From the NCBI RefSeq assembly GCF_900177415.1, contig NZ_FXAF01000006.1:1264001-1328000 (forward strand): a stretch of DNA of 64,000 bases. Reading direction: 5' to 3'. A program made the position numbers and the translations under genes. Position 1 is the first letter of the stretch. The number at the start of each line of letters is the position of its first letter. The stretch comes from Xaviernesmea oryzae. Its GTDB lineage: Bacteria > Pseudomonadota > Alphaproteobacteria > Rhizobiales > Rhizobiaceae. Of this stretch, positions 18,033-28,975 are shown piece by piece. The notes under the pieces were generated by a model, which was not told the DNA's origin, did no database searches, and saw only the letters and a list, made by a program, of their open reading frames with translations.

Positions 18033-18444
18033 GGAAACCTCTGGAAGACGAATCAGTGCGGCTATTCTTGTCGTTCGCCGGGCGAAATGAAAAGCCCCGC
18101 CCACTTTCCAGCCGAGTACGGCGAAAATGGGACTCCGAATCCGGCTGGGCCTCCCATGCGCGCTCCCGCCGGGAAATAGCCGTTTTTGCGGACCTGAGAG
18201 GCTATGATGGTTTGGCCCGAAATACCGAAGACCTCAAAAAATGGGGGACGAATGCTGAAATTCCGCTACGCGGCTTGCGCCATTCTCGCATGATTCCGGG
18301 GTTTCCCGGGAGGCGCAAAAATGCCGCACGGGCTTTTCCCGCCAGATATTGCGGTGGCAGGCAAACTGTGATTGAAGCAGACCATATAGCTTGGATTCTG
18401 CGTTCGGTTTGATCGAGATCAGACGCATGGGGAGAATTATAGTG
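18033..18444. other. Divergent promoter region between the ialB-like gene and the cytochrome oxidase cluster
   Basis: This region of about 410 bases should hold the promoters for the leftward ialB-like gene and the rightward oxidase cluster. An FNR/FixK-like palindrome sits at 18409-18422. A CCGGGG/CCCGGG inverted pair (around 18296-18311) also appears. I see no RNA gene or protein-coding frame with a convincing start and family match. Confidence 0.5.
18409..18422. promoter_or_regulatory. FNR/FixK-like box upstream of ctaC
   Basis: The sequence is TTGATCGAGATCAG, which matches the FNR/FixK consensus TTGAT-N4-ATCAA except at the last base, with a perfect TGATC-GA-GATCA dyad. It ends 22 bases before the ctaC start, a position more suited to repression than activation. 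Low-oxygen repression of an aa3-type oxidase would fit known physiology in rhizobia. Function is inferred only. Confidence 0.5.
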
Positions 18445-19329
18445 ATGAACAGAGCTTATGCAGTGATGACGGCGCTCATCTGTCTGCTCTTTGCTTCTGC
18501 CGGTTATGCGGATCAGCCGCATCCTTGGCAGCTTGACTTTCAGGCGCCCGCCACGCCGATCATGCACCAGATTCGCTGGTTCAACCATTATACCCTGGTG
18601 TTCATCGTGCCGATCACGCTGCTCGTCCTGGCTCTGCTGGTCGTCGTTGCCTTGAAGTTCCGCGCCAGCGCCAACCCGGTGCCGTCGCGCACCAGCCACA
18701 ACACGGCGATCGAGATCATCTGGACCCTCGGCCCGGTTCTCATCCTCTTCTTCCTCGCCATCCCCTCGTTCAACCTCTTGAACGCGCAGCTCGAAATTCC
18801 GGAATCGGACATGACGGTCAAGGCCACCGCCACCCAGTGGCAGTGGAACTACGAATATGAAGGAACGCCGGCTCCGGTGGCCTTCGACAGCTTCATGCTG
18901 AAGGAAACGGACCGTGCAGCTGCGGGCAAGACCGATGTCGCCACCTATCCGCGCCTGCTCGCGGTCGACAACGAGATGGTCGTCCCGGTCGGAAAGACCG
19001 TTCGCCTGCTGGTGACGGCGGCTCCCTCGGACGTCATCCACGCCTTCGCGATGCCGGCTTTCGGTCTCAAGATCGACGCCGTGCCGGGCCGCCTGAACGA
19101 GACCTGGTTCAATGCCGAAAAGGAAGGCCTGTACTACGGCCAGTGTTCCGAACTTTGCGGCAAGGATCACGCTTACATGCCGATCGCCATCCGCGTCGTC
19201 TCCGAAGACAGGTACAATACCTGGCTCGCACAGGCCGCGACCGACCTGCCGGGCGCCAACAAGGCCCTGATGGCCGCGGTCGACGCGCCCGCCGGCAACC
19301 TTGCCGTCGCGGCAAACGAAGCCAAGTAA
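18445..19329 (+). CDS. ctaC: Cytochrome c oxidase subunit II
   Basis: This 294-residue subunit of the aa3-type oxidase has a signal peptide (ending near SAGYADQPH), two membrane helices at about 45-65 and 90-110, and a periplasmic cupredoxin domain. The dinuclear CuA ligands are visible in YYGQCSELCGKDHAYMPI near residue 232, and the aromatic QWQWNYEYEG region that accepts electrons from cytochrome c is near 130. I chose the ATG at 18445, with GGGGAG about 10 bases upstream, over an ATG at 18427. It opens the oxidase cluster; ctaD follows after 18 bases. Confidence 0.95.
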   Translation: MNRAYAVMTALICLLFASAGYADQPHPWQLDFQAPATPIMHQIRWFNHYTLVFIVPITLLVLALLVVVALKFRASANPVPSRTSHNTAIEIIWTLGPVLILFFLAIPSFNLLNAQLEIPESDMTVKATATQWQWNYEYEGTPAPVAFDSFMLKETDRAAAGKTDVATYPRLLAVDNEMVVPVGKTVRLLVTAAPSDVIHAFAMPAFGLKIDAVPGRLNETWFNAEKEGLYYGQCSELCGKDHAYMPIAIRVVSEDRYNTWLAQAATDLPGANKALMAAVDAPAGNLAVAANEAK

Positions 19330-19332
19330 TAA

Positions 19333-21042
<1,710 letters not shown>

Positions 21043-21062
21043 GCGGCGGACGATATTGAAAG

Positions 21063-21089
21063 AGGGCATCGCGGCATCCGCGGTGCCCT
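21063..21089 (+). other. Stem-loop between ctaD and ctaB
   Basis: AGGGCATCGCGG pairs with CCGCGGTGCCCT to give a 12-bp stem (one T-G wobble) around a 3-base loop, with no U-tract after it. It may slow 3' decay of the ctaD message, letting the structural subunit be made in excess of the assembly factor ctaB downstream. This role is inferred. Confidence 0.55.
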
Positions 21090-21112
21090 GAAAGAGCAGA
21101 CAGGACGGTTCA

Positions 21113-22069
21113 ATGACGGTTATCGACAATCACGACGCTCTCGGCACCGATGGAGGCACGCGCCTCTCGGAAGCCAGCGCGCGCGATTTCTTCGAGCTCC
21201 TGAAGCCGCGGGTGATGTCCCTCGTCGTCTTCACCGCGTTTGCCGGCCTCATGCTGGCGCCCGGAGAGATCAATCCGGTGCTCGGCGTGATATCCGTACT
21301 CTGCATCGCGGTGGGCGCAGGCGCGTCCGGCGCGCTCAATATGTGGTACGACGCCGATATCGACGCTGTCATGACCCGCACCGCCAGGCGCCCCATCCCG
21401 GCCGGCCGCATCCTGCCGAAGGAAGCGCTGGCCTTCGGCCTGACGCTCTCGGTCTTCTCGGTGGTCATTCTCGGTCTTGCGGTCAACTGGTTCGCGGCCG
21501 GGCTGCTCGCCTTCACCATCTTCTTCTATGTCGTCGTCTACACGATGTGGCTGAAGCGCTCGACGCCCCAGAACATCGTCATCGGCGGCGCCTCCGGCGC
21601 TTTCCCGCCGATGATCGGCTGGGCCTGCGTGACGGGCGGCGTGTCGCTCGACAGCATCCTGCTCTTCATGATCATCTTCCTGTGGACGCCGGCGCATTTC
21701 TGGGCGCTGGCGCTCTTCAAGATGCGCGATTACGGCGCGGTCGGCGTGCCGATGATGCCCAATGTGGCGGGCGAAGCCTCCACCAAGAACCAGATCGTCG
21801 TCTATGCCGTCCTGACGGCGGTCACTGCCGTAGCGCCTATGCTGACCGGCCTGGTCGGCCTCGGCTACGGCGTCTTCGCAGCCGTCCTCGGCGCGATCTT
21901 CATCATCTGTTCCATCGCCGTCCGGCGTATGCCCGACGGCGATGAAAAGATGGTTTCGGCGAAGAAGATGTTTGCCTACTCGGTCTTCTATCTCTTCGCG
22001 ATCTTCTCGGCTCTTCTGGCGGACCGGCTCTTCGAAGGACTGCCGGGCCTCGTTGGAGGTGTGCTGTGA
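21113..22069 (+). CDS. ctaB: Protoheme IX farnesyltransferase (haem O synthase)
   Basis: This 318-residue UbiA-family membrane enzyme adds a farnesyl group to haem B, making haem O, the precursor of haem A for this oxidase. Seen are the prenyl-diphosphate-binding [19 protein letters not shown] near residue 77 and about eight or nine hydrophobic helices. The ATG at 21113 has AGGACGG upstream. The stop codon overlaps the GTG start of coxF by three bases, so the two are translationally coupled. Confidence 0.95.
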   Translation: MTVIDNHDALGTDGGTRLSEASARDFFELLKPRVMSLVVFTAFAGLMLAPGEINPVLGVISVLCIAVGAGASGALNMWYDADIDAVMTRTARRPIPAGRILPKEALAFGLTLSVFSVVILGLAVNWFAAGLLAFTIFFYVVVYTMWLKRSTPQNIVIGGASGAFPPMIGWACVTGGVSLDSILLFMIIFLWTPAHFWALALFKMRDYGAVGVPMMPNVAGEASTKNQIVVYAVLTAVTAVAPMLTGLVGLGYGVFAAVLGAIFIICSIAVRRMPDGDEKMVSAKKMFAYSVFYLFAIFSALLADRLFEGLPGLVGGVL

Positions 22070-22206
22070 TCGAAACCGTCAAGCTCAGCGAGGCGCAGAG
22101 AAAGTCGCGCCGCAACCGCAATATCGCGCTCGGTCTGGTTCTCGCCGGCCTTGTGGTTCTTTTCTACATCATGACGCTGGTGAAAATCGGCGGTCTCGGG
22201 AATTAG
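22066..22206 (+). CDS. coxF: Small membrane protein CoxF of the oxidase cluster
   Basis: This 46-residue protein has a GTG start overlapping the ctaB stop. It has a basic N-terminal stretch ([10 protein letters not shown]), one membrane helix ([20 protein letters not shown]) and a short tail ending GGLGN. The layout matches the small CoxF proteins found between ctaB and ctaG in rhizobia, thought to help assemble the oxidase. It fits the operon spacing exactly: ctaG begins 10 bases after its stop. Its precise role is not established. Confidence 0.85.
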   Translation: MIETVKLSEAQRKSRRNRNIALGLVLAGLVVLFYIMTLVKIGGLGN

Positions 22207-22216
22207 GAGCGGAGCG

Positions 22217-22834
22217 ATGACGGAGGTTCAAAACGGGCAGGTCCAGAACGGTCAGGTGAAGCGGGTCAGCAACAGCGCGATCTTCGCCGGCTGCGCCGTT
22301 TTCGTCGCCGGCATGGTCGGTGCGGCCTATGCTTCCGTGCCGCTCTACCGCCTGTTCTGCCAGGTCACCGGCTATAACGGCACGACGCAGCGCGTCGAGC
22401 AGTATTCCGACACTATTCTGGACAAGACCATCCAGGTCACGTTCGATGCGAATATCTCGCCGGGCCTGAACTGGGAGTTCAAGCCCGCCACGGCCGTCAA
22501 TCCGAAGATCGGCGAGACCATGCAGGTCGAGTACACGGCGACCAACCGTTCGCCGGAGCCGACGACCGGAACGGCCGTCTTCAACGTGACGCCCATGGAA
22601 GCGGGCGCCTATTTCAACAAGGTCGAGTGCTTCTGCTTCACCGAGCAGACGCTTCAGCCCGGCCAGTCGGTTACCATGCCGGTGGTGTTCTTCGTGGATC
22701 CGGAGATCGCCAAGGCGGCAGAAACCAGGAACATCAAGACGATCACGCTGTCCTACACCTTCTATCCGAGCGAGCCGTCGAAGCCGGTCGCAGCTCTGCC
22801 GGAAGGCGACAAGACAGGGGCAGGAAAACTTTAA
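22217..22834 (+). CDS. ctaG: Cytochrome c oxidase assembly protein CtaG (Cox11)
   Basis: This 205-residue copper chaperone delivers copper to the CuB site of subunit I. It has one N-terminal membrane helix ([19 protein letters not shown], about residues 23-41) and a periplasmic domain with the copper-binding ECFCFTEQ motif near residue 138 and a cysteine in YRLFCQVTG near 53. The length is typical. It starts 10 bases after coxF, and a short stem-loop lies between it and ctaE. Confidence 0.95.
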   Translation: MTEVQNGQVQNGQVKRVSNSAIFAGCAVFVAGMVGAAYASVPLYRLFCQVTGYNGTTQRVEQYSDTILDKTIQVTFDANISPGLNWEFKPATAVNPKIGETMQVEYTATNRSPEPTTGTAVFNVTPMEAGAYFNKVECFCFTEQTLQPGQSVTMPVVFFVDPEIAKAAETRNIKTITLSYTFYPSEPSKPVAALPEGDKTGAGKL

Positions 22835-22839
22835 GAGGG

Positions 22840-22858
22840 TTCGCCGGGTTCCGGCGAA
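22840..22858 (+). other. Stem-loop between ctaG and ctaE
   Basis: TTCGCCGG-GTT-CCGGCGAA forms a perfect 8-bp stem with a 3-base loop starting 5 bases after the ctaG stop. There is no U-tract. Like the hairpin after ctaD, it may be a processing or decay barrier within the polycistronic message; this is inferred. Confidence 0.5.
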
Positions 22859-22884
22859 GCAGGCATTCATCCGGGGATTCTGAC

Positions 22885-23760
22885 ATGGCCGATGCGCATC
22901 AGAAACATCACGACTACCACATCATCGATCCGAGCCCGTGGCCGATCCTGGCTTCACTTGGCGCTTTCGTCATCACCTTCGGCGGCGTCGGCTACATGCG
23001 CTATCTGCATGGCAGCGCGTTCAGCATGTTCGGGGTAAACCTCGCCACCCCGTGGCTCTTCTACATCGGTCTTGCGATCATCATCTACACGATGATCGGC
23101 TGGTGGTCGGACACGATCAAGGAAGGCCGTGCCGGCGCCCATACCCGCGTCGTGTCGCTGCATCTGCGCTACGGCATGATCATGTTCATCGCGTCGGAAG
23201 TGATGTTCTTCGTCGCCTGGTTCTGGGCCTTTTTCGATGCGAGCCTTTACGCCAACGAGGCGATCCAGGCGACCCGCACCGAATTCCTGGGCGGCCAGTG
23301 GCCGCCGAAGGGCGTCGAGGTCCTCGATCCGTGGCATCTGCCGCTCTACAACACCGTCATTCTTCTCTTGTCCGGCACCTGCGTCACCTGGGCTCACCAT
23401 GCGCTGCTGCATAACGACCGCAAGGGCCTCATCACCGGCCTGGCGCTGACGGTTGCCCTCGGCATCCTGTTCTCCTGCGTGCAGGCCTACGAATACATCC
23501 ATGCGCCGTTCGAATTCTCGAACTCGATCTACGGCGCGACCTTCTTCATGGCGACCGGCTTCCACGGCTTCCACGTTTTGGTCGGCACCATCTTCCTGGC
23601 GGTCTGCCTGTTGCGCGCCATCAACGGCGGCTTCACGCCCGCCAAGCATTTCGGCTTCGAGGCTGCCGCCTGGTACTGGCACTTCGTCGACGTGGTCTGG
23701 CTCTTCCTCTTCTTCGCCATCTATATCTGGGGTGGCTGGGGCGCGCCGCTCGCCCATTGA
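22885..23760 (+). CDS. ctaE: Cytochrome c oxidase subunit III
   Basis: This is the 291-residue third core subunit, which stabilises the catalytic subunit and its proton uptake. Seven hydrophobic helices are apparent. Family motifs are FVAWFWAFFDASL near residue 110, CVTWAHHALLHNDR near 165, GFHGFHVLVGTIFL near 230 and WYWHFVDVVWLFLF near 262. I chose the ATG at 22885, which gives the expected MADAHQKHHDYHIIDPSPWP N terminus, over longer in-frame starts. A terminator-like hairpin follows 23 bases after the stop. Confidence 0.96.
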   Translation: MADAHQKHHDYHIIDPSPWPILASLGAFVITFGGVGYMRYLHGSAFSMFGVNLATPWLFYIGLAIIIYTMIGWWSDTIKEGRAGAHTRVVSLHLRYGMIMFIASEVMFFVAWFWAFFDASLYANEAIQATRTEFLGGQWPPKGVEVLDPWHLPLYNTVILLLSGTCVTWAHHALLHNDRKGLITGLALTVALGILFSCVQAYEYIHAPFEFSNSIYGATFFMATGFHGFHVLVGTIFLAVCLLRAINGGFTPAKHFGFEAAAWYWHFVDVVWLFLFFAIYIWGGWGAPLAH

Positions 23761-23783
23761 TCCGGGAAGCAGGAATTCGGGGA

Positions 23784-23812
23784 GGGCGGCGAAAGCCGCC
23801 CTTCTGCTTTTT
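23784..23812 (+). terminator. Terminator-like hairpin between ctaE and surf1
   Basis: GGGCGGC-GAAA-GCCGCCC is a perfect 7-bp stem closed by a stable GAAA tetraloop, followed by TTCTGCTTTTT. This is a good intrinsic terminator for the oxidase operon. surf1 starts 17 bases after it, so surf1 either depends on read-through or has its own promoter. Confidence 0.75.
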
Positions 23813-23829
23813 GAGGACTGGAATTTCCG

Positions 23830-24612
23830 ATGGCGATCAAAGTCTCTGCCGAAACCGAAACGCCCGACAGGCCCGCCCGCGGCAGGGGCCGGACGATCGC
23901 GACCGCGGCCGCCGTGCTGGCGGCGCTGGCGATCCTGATCTCGCTCGGCACCTGGCAGGTTCAGCGGCTGCATTGGAAGGAGGGCCTGCTTGCCGATATC
24001 GCCGAACGCCGGGCGGCGGAACCCGTTGCACTCTCCGAGATAGAGGCGATCGCAAAATCCGGCGGCGATATCGAATACCGGCGGGTCTCGGTGACCGGCG
24101 TCTTCGATCATTCCAGGGAACGGCATTTCTTCGCCACCTTCGAGGGGCGGACCGGCTACTACGTCTACACGCCGATGGTGCTTGGCGACGGCCGCATCCT
24201 CCTCCTCAACCGCGGTTTCGTGCCCTATGAGATGAAAGATCCGGCGACGCGCGCGGCGGGAGAGGTACCGGGCGAGCAGACCGTTATCGGCTATGCCCGC
24301 GCGCGGCTCGGCGAAAAGCCGTCCTTCCTCGTGCCGGATAACGATCTCGCCAAGAACATCTTCTACTGGAAGGACCTCGACGCCATGGTATCGAGCGCCG
24401 GGCTCGACGCTTCGAAGGTCGTGCCCTTCTTCGTGGACGCCGATGCGTCGGTGACCAATCCCGGCGGCTGGCCGAAGGGCGGCGTGACGCAGTTCGACCT
24501 GCCGAACAGCCACCTGCAATACGCCGTCACCTGGTACGGGCTCGCCGCGGCGCTGGTTGCGGTGGTCGCAGGCGTCTGGCTGCGGCGTCGTTCGGCTTCT
24601 CCCGGACAATGA
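23830..24612 (+). CDS. SURF1 family cytochrome oxidase biogenesis protein
   Basis: This 260-residue inner-membrane protein helps insert haem A into subunit I. It has a membrane helix near each end ([22 protein letters not shown], about 24-46, and [19 protein letters not shown] at the C terminus). The family motifs [15 protein letters not shown] and [13 protein letters not shown] are present, as is the closing [12 protein letters not shown]. It lies after the terminator that follows ctaE. Many rhizobia have a DUF983 gene between ctaE and surf1; none fits in the 69-base gap here. Confidence 0.93.
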   Translation: MAIKVSAETETPDRPARGRGRTIATAAAVLAALAILISLGTWQVQRLHWKEGLLADIAERRAAEPVALSEIEAIAKSGGDIEYRRVSVTGVFDHSRERHFFATFEGRTGYYVYTPMVLGDGRILLLNRGFVPYEMKDPATRAAGEVPGEQTVIGYARARLGEKPSFLVPDNDLAKNIFYWKDLDAMVSSAGLDASKVVPFFVDADASVTNPGGWPKGGVTQFDLPNSHLQYAVTWYGLAAALVAVVAGVWLRRRSASPGQ

Positions 24613-24682
24613 GCAACATTTTCCTTGGCGCGGTCGGATCGGCTCGCCTATATGGAGCGCGAGCAACGACCATGGGACCGGA

Positions 24683-25696
24683 ATGAACATCCAGGTGAAA
24701 AAGCCCCCTCTGACGATCCGCCTCTGCGGTCCGCGCGGGTTCTGCGCCGGCGTCGACAGAGCGATCCAGATCGTCGTGCTGGCGCTGAAGGCCTATGGCG
24801 CGCCGGTCTATGTCCGTCACGAGATCGTCCACAATCGCTATGTGGTCGAGGGGCTGGAGGCCAAGGGCGCGATCTTCGTCGAGGAGCTCGACGAGATTCC
24901 CGTCGAGCACCGGGAGCAGCCGGTCGTCTTTTCCGCCCACGGCGTTCCGAAATCGGTTCCGGAGGATGCCCAGGCCCGCAATCTCTTCTATCTCGACGCG
25001 ACCTGCCCGCTGGTCTCCAAGGTCCACAAGCAGGCCATGCGCCACCAGCGGCTCGGCCGCCATGTCGTCCTCATCGGCCATGCCGGCCATCCGGAAGTGA
25101 TTGGCACGATGGGCCAGCTTCCCCCCGGCACCGTCTCGCTGATCGAGACGGTCGAGGATGCGGACGGATACGAGCCGGCCGATCCGGACAATCTCGGCTA
25201 CGTCACCCAGACGACGCTCTCGGTCGACGACACCGCCGGCGTGATCGCGCGGCTGACGGAACGTTTTCCAAACCTTTCGGCGCCCGCCGCCGACAGCATC
25301 TGCTATGCCACCACCAACCGCCAGGAGGCGGTGAAGGAAGCCGCACCCGGCTGCGATCTCTTCATCGTCGTCGGCGCTCCGAATTCGTCGAATTCCAAGC
25401 GGCTGGTCGAGGTGGCCCTGCGCGCCGGGGCCAGGCGCTCCATGCTGGTACAGCGCGCCGCGGAACTGGACTGGAACGAGATCGGCGACATCCGCACGCT
25501 CGGCCTCTCCGCCGGGGCATCCGCTCCGGAAGTCATCGTCGACGAGATCATCGCGGCCTTCAAGGCACGTTTCGACGCGGAGATCGAACTCGCCGTCACC
25601 GCCGAGGAGACCGAGAATTTCCTCGTCAACCGCGAGCTTCGTGGTGTGCCTTTGACCGTCGAGGACATGGCCTGGGTCAACGGGGTGCGGGCGTGA
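24683..25696 (+). CDS. ispH: 4-hydroxy-3-methylbut-2-enyl diphosphate reductase
   Basis: This 337-residue iron-sulfur enzyme makes isopentenyl and dimethylallyl diphosphate in the last step of the MEP isoprenoid pathway. The cluster ligands are visible: Cys in [12 protein letters not shown] near the N terminus, [13 protein letters not shown] near 112, and [13 protein letters not shown] near 210. [15 protein letters not shown] near 134 and [15 protein letters not shown] near 230 are further family blocks. I chose the ATG at 24683 because the family starts just there. It follows the oxidase cluster and precedes thrB, separated by a repeat element. Confidence 0.97.
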   Translation: MNIQVKKPPLTIRLCGPRGFCAGVDRAIQIVVLALKAYGAPVYVRHEIVHNRYVVEGLEAKGAIFVEELDEIPVEHREQPVVFSAHGVPKSVPEDAQARNLFYLDATCPLVSKVHKQAMRHQRLGRHVVLIGHAGHPEVIGTMGQLPPGTVSLIETVEDADGYEPADPDNLGYVTQTTLSVDDTAGVIARLTERFPNLSAPAADSICYATTNRQEAVKEAAPGCDLFIVVGAPNSSNSKRLVEVALRAGARRSMLVQRAAELDWNEIGDIRTLGLSAGASAPEVIVDEIIAAFKARFDAEIELAVTAEETENFLVNRELRGVPLTVEDMAWVNGVRA

Positions 25697-25714
25697 AGGC
25701 GTTGGCGCCGGAAC

Positions 25715-25888
25715 ACCCCCCTCTGCCCTGCCGGGCATCTCCCCCACAAGGGGGGAGATCGGATGGGCGCCTGCTCGATAGTCCCTTGCTGACGCATTGC
25801 GCTCCGCGACATTTTTTCGGGAATGACGGTCGTGCCGTTTGTGATCTCCCCCCTTGTGGGGGAGATGCCCGGCAGGGCAGAGGGGGGT
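25715..25888. repeat. Long inverted-repeat element, family 1, copy B
   Basis: Two perfect 46-base inverted arms (25715-25760 and 25843-25888) flank an 82-base centre. Both arms are identical to those of copy A at 15157-15348. The centre shows no obvious similarity to the other copies. The element sits between ispH and thrB, which are on the same strand, and ends 48 bases before the thrB start. It must therefore be transcribed if the two genes share a message. Confidence 0.9.
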
Positions 25889-25936
25889 ACAATCCCTCTC
25901 AAACGATTCTGCCCACCCACGCACTGTGAGACCACC

Positions 25937-26902
25937 TTGGCCGTTTATACCGACATCACCGAAGACGACCTGAAGCGTTTCCTGACCGAATACGATGTCG
26001 GTGCGCTGACCTCGTACAAGGGCATTGCCGAGGGCGTTGAGAATTCGAATTTCCTGCTGCACACGACGCGCGATCCGTTGATCCTGACGCTTTACGAAAA
26101 GCGGGTGGAGAAGACCGACCTGCCGTTCTTCCTGGGCCTGATGCAGCACCTTTCGGCCCGCGGCCTGTCCTGCCCGCTGCCTTTGCCGCGCCGTGACGGC
26201 CAGCTGCTCGGCGAGCTTTCCGGCCGCCCTGCGGCGCTGATTTCCTTCCTCGAAGGCATGTGGCTGCGAAAGCCGGAAGCGAAGCACTGCCGCGAGGTGG
26301 GCAAGGCGCTGGCTGAGATGCATCTTGCGGGCGAGGGATTTGAACTGACCCGTCCCAACGCCTTGTCGCTCGAAGGCTGGAAGGTGCTCTGGGCGAAATC
26401 CGCCGATCGCGCCGACGAGGTCGAAAAGGGTCTGCAGGAGGAGATTTCCTCCGAGCTGGATTTTCTTGCCGCCCACTGGCCGAAGGACCTGCCGGCCGGC
26501 GTCATCCATGCCGACCTCTTCCAGGACAATGTCTTCTTCCTGGGCGACGAGCTTTCCGGCCTGATCGACTTCTACTTCGCCTGCAACGACCTGCTGGCCT
26601 ACGACGTCTCCATCTGCCTGAACGCCTGGTGCTTCGAGAAGGACGGCGCCTACAACCTCACCAAGGGCATGGCGATGCTGGAAGGTTACGGCAGCGTCCG
26701 GCCGCTTTCGGATGGGGAGATCGCCGCACTTCCGGTGCTCTCGCGCGGTTCGGCGCTACGCTTCCTCCTGACCCGCCTCTACGACTGGCTGACGACGCCG
26801 GCGGGCGCGCTGGTGGTCAAGAAGGACCCGCTCGAATACCTGAAGAAGCTGCGCTTCCACCGGCAGATTTCCTCCGCCGCCGAATACGGGCTCGCCGCAT
26901 GA
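25937..26902 (+). CDS. thrB: Homoserine kinase ThrB (aminoglycoside-phosphotransferase-fold type)
   Basis: This 321-residue enzyme phosphorylates homoserine in threonine synthesis; thrC lies further along in this window. It is of the APH-fold type usual in alphaproteobacteria, not the GHMP kinase of enterobacteria. Seen are the nucleotide-loop region GVENSNFLL, the catalytic [11 protein letters not shown] near residue 195 and the metal-binding [10 protein letters not shown]. The start is a TTG at 25937, giving (M)[15 protein letters not shown], which is the expected N terminus; upstream in-frame codons run into the repeat element. It overlaps rnhA by 4 bases. Confidence 0.94.
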   Translation: MAVYTDITEDDLKRFLTEYDVGALTSYKGIAEGVENSNFLLHTTRDPLILTLYEKRVEKTDLPFFLGLMQHLSARGLSCPLPLPRRDGQLLGELSGRPAALISFLEGMWLRKPEAKHCREVGKALAEMHLAGEGFELTRPNALSLEGWKVLWAKSADRADEVEKGLQEEISSELDFLAAHWPKDLPAGVIHADLFQDNVFFLGDELSGLIDFYFACNDLLAYDVSICLNAWCFEKDGAYNLTKGMAMLEGYGSVRPLSDGEIAALPVLSRGSALRFLLTRLYDWLTTPAGALVVKKDPLEYLKKLRFHRQISSAAEYGLAA

Positions 26903-27339
26903 AGCACGTGGAGATTTTTACCGACGGTGCCTGCTCCGGCAATCCCGGCCCGGGCGGCTGGGGCGCCATCCTGCGTTACGGCGAGGCGGAAAAGGAAATG
27001 TTCGGCGGCGAGGCCGAAACGACCAACAACCGCATGGAGCTGATGGCTGCGATCCAGGCCTTGAATGCATTGAAGACGCCCTGCGAGGTCGATCTCTATA
27101 CCGACAGCGCCTATGTGAAGGACGGTATTTCCAAGTGGATTTTCGGCTGGAAGAAAAACGGCTGGAAGACATCCGACAAGAAGCCGGTCAAGAATGCCGA
27201 ACTCTGGCAGCAGCTTGAGGAAGCCCGTAACAAGCACAAGGTGACCCTGCACTGGATCAAGGGCCATGCCGGCCATCCGGAAAACGAGCGGGCCGACGAG
27301 CTCGCCCGGCTCGGCATGGCGCCGTTCAAGAAGAGGTAG
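26899..27339 (+). CDS. rnhA: Ribonuclease HI
   Basis: This 146-residue enzyme cuts the RNA strand of RNA-DNA hybrids during replication and R-loop removal. All four catalytic carboxylates are present: D9 ([12 protein letters not shown]), E47 (NRMELMA), D69 (LYTDSAY) and D133 (ERADELA). [13 protein letters not shown] carries the conserved histidine of the flexible loop. The ATG overlaps the thrB stop as ATGA, so translation is coupled. The length is close to the E. coli enzyme (155). Confidence 0.97.
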   Translation: MKHVEIFTDGACSGNPGPGGWGAILRYGEAEKEMFGGEAETTNNRMELMAAIQALNALKTPCEVDLYTDSAYVKDGISKWIFGWKKNGWKTSDKKPVKNAELWQQLEEARNKHKVTLHWIKGHAGHPENERADELARLGMAPFKKR

Positions 27340-27367
27340 GCCGGTAGGGGACGACCGGGAAGGAACC

Positions 27368-28096
27368 ATGGCGCAGAACATCTACGACACGCCGGAGTTT
27401 TTCGAAGGCTACAGCCGGCTCGGCCGGTCCGTACACGGCCTTGCCGGCGCTGCGGAATGGCCGGTGATCCGGTCGCTCCTACCGGATTTGAAGCAGAAGC
27501 GCGTGGTCGATCTCGGCTGCGGTTTCGGCTGGTTCTCGCGTTTTGCCGCGGAGGAAGGGGCGGCGTCCGTGCTGGGCCTCGATCTTTCCGAGAAGATGAT
27601 CGCCCGGGCGAAGGCCGAGAATGCCCACCCGGCAATCGCCTACGATATCGCCGACCTGGAACATGTCGAACTGCCGCAGGCCGCTTTCGACCTCGCCTAC
27701 AGCTCGCTGGCCTTCCATTATCTGGAGGATTTCGGCCGGCTGGTGCGGCAGGTGCATGCGGCGCTGGTTCCCGGCGGCAAATTCGTCTTCACCATCGAGC
27801 ACCCGATCTACATGGCGTCCGCCAATCCGGGCTGGCGGACGGATGAGGCCGGCAGGAGATTCTGGCCGGTGGATGGCTATTCGGTCGAGGGAAGGCGCAC
27901 CACCGATTGGCTCGCCAGGGGCGTCGTCAAATATCACCGCACCGTGGGCACGACGCTGAATACGCTGATCGACGATGGCTTCACTATCCGCCGCGTCGTC
28001 GAATGGCGTCCCTCGGAAGAGCAGATTGCCGCCAATCCCGATCTTGCGGAGGAAATGGACCGGCCGATGATCCTCATGGTTTCCACGGAGCGCTAA
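27368..28096 (+). CDS. Class I SAM-dependent methyltransferase
   Basis: This 242-residue protein has the SAM-binding motif VVDLGCGFGWFSRFAAEE at about residue 46. It also has the acidic loop VLGLDLSEKMIARAK near 70 and motif LAYSSLAFHYLEDF near 112, all typical of the Methyltransf_11/25 group. The substrate is not readable. A GGAACC stretch precedes the ATG at 27368. It follows rnhA by 28 bases and precedes the EEP-family gene by 3 bases, so it is probably part of the same operon. Confidence 0.88.
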   Translation: MAQNIYDTPEFFEGYSRLGRSVHGLAGAAEWPVIRSLLPDLKQKRVVDLGCGFGWFSRFAAEEGAASVLGLDLSEKMIARAKAENAHPAIAYDIADLEHVELPQAAFDLAYSSLAFHYLEDFGRLVRQVHAALVPGGKFVFTIEHPIYMASANPGWRTDEAGRRFWPVDGYSVEGRRTTDWLARGVVKYHRTVGTTLNTLIDDGFTIRRVVEWRPSEEQIAANPDLAEEMDRPMILMVSTER

Positions 28097-28099
28097 TTC

Positions 28100-28909
28100 A
28101 TGGCCCTGCGCCTCATCTCCCTCAATGCCTGGGGTGGCCGCGTCCACGAGCCGCTGATGCGGTACCTCAGGGAGGCCGATCCGGATGTGCTCTGCCTGCA
28201 GGAAGTCACCCATGTCGCGGGACATGACGGCGGCTGGCTGGCCTTTCGCGACGGCGATTTCGAGCTGCCGCAGCGCGCCAGCCTGCTGGAGGACGTGGCG
28301 GCGATCCTGCCTGACCATCATGCCTTTTTCGCCCCGGCCGCGCGCGGCCCGCTCCATGACGGCGATCGCGAAGTGACGTCCGAATGGGGGCTTGCGACCT
28401 TCGTCCGGCAGGGCCTGCCGGTCATCGGCCAGGCGCAGGGCTTCATCCACGGCGACTTTCCGGTCTCCGGTTTCGGCGAACATCCGCGTCCCCGCAATGC
28501 CCATGGCTTCCGCATCTTCCGTCCAGACGCCGGCTCGGCGGTGACGATCGTGCAGATGCACGGCCTGCGCGACCTCGCCGGCAAGGGCGATACACCCGCG
28601 AGGCTTGCCCAGGCGCATGCGCTTGTCGCGCTCGTCGAGAAGGTTCGGCGGAGGGGCGAGGGGCTCGTCGTCTGCGGCGATTTCAACCTCCTGCCGGATA
28701 GCGAGACCTTTGCGGTTCTGGGAGAACTGGAACTCGCCGATCTCGTCACTACGCGCGGCTTCACCGATACCCGCACCTCCTGGTATCCCAAGGAGGGGCG
28801 TTACGCGGATTATCTCCTGGTGACGCCCGAAGTGAAGGTCGGGAAATTCGACGTGGTGGCGGAGCCCGAGGTTTCCGACCACCGGGCGCTTCTTCTGGAA
28901 ATCGCCTGA
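28100..28909 (+). CDS. Endonuclease/exonuclease/phosphatase family hydrolase
   Basis: This 269-residue protein has the EEP fold: LRLISLNAWGG at the N terminus, LCLQEVTH with the metal-binding glutamate near residue 35, VVCGDFNLLPD near 195, and the terminal SDHRALLLEIA with the catalytic Asp-His pair. Members cleave nucleic acids, phosphoinositides or nucleotides; the substrate is unknown. No signal peptide is seen, so it is probably cytoplasmic. It starts 3 bases after the methyltransferase stop. A CTGACG/CGTCAG hairpin overlaps its stop codon but has no U-tract. Confidence 0.9.
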   Translation: MALRLISLNAWGGRVHEPLMRYLREADPDVLCLQEVTHVAGHDGGWLAFRDGDFELPQRASLLEDVAAILPDHHAFFAPAARGPLHDGDREVTSEWGLATFVRQGLPVIGQAQGFIHGDFPVSGFGEHPRPRNAHGFRIFRPDAGSAVTIVQMHGLRDLAGKGDTPARLAQAHALVALVEKVRRRGEGLVVCGDFNLLPDSETFAVLGELELADLVTTRGFTDTRTSWYPKEGRYADYLLVTPEVKVGKFDVVAEPEVSDHRALLLEIA

Positions 28910-28975
28910 CGGGCGGTTGCGCTCGCCGCGTCAGCCACTATTCTGCCGCAAACGAAAATCCGGGAGGTCCGCTCA

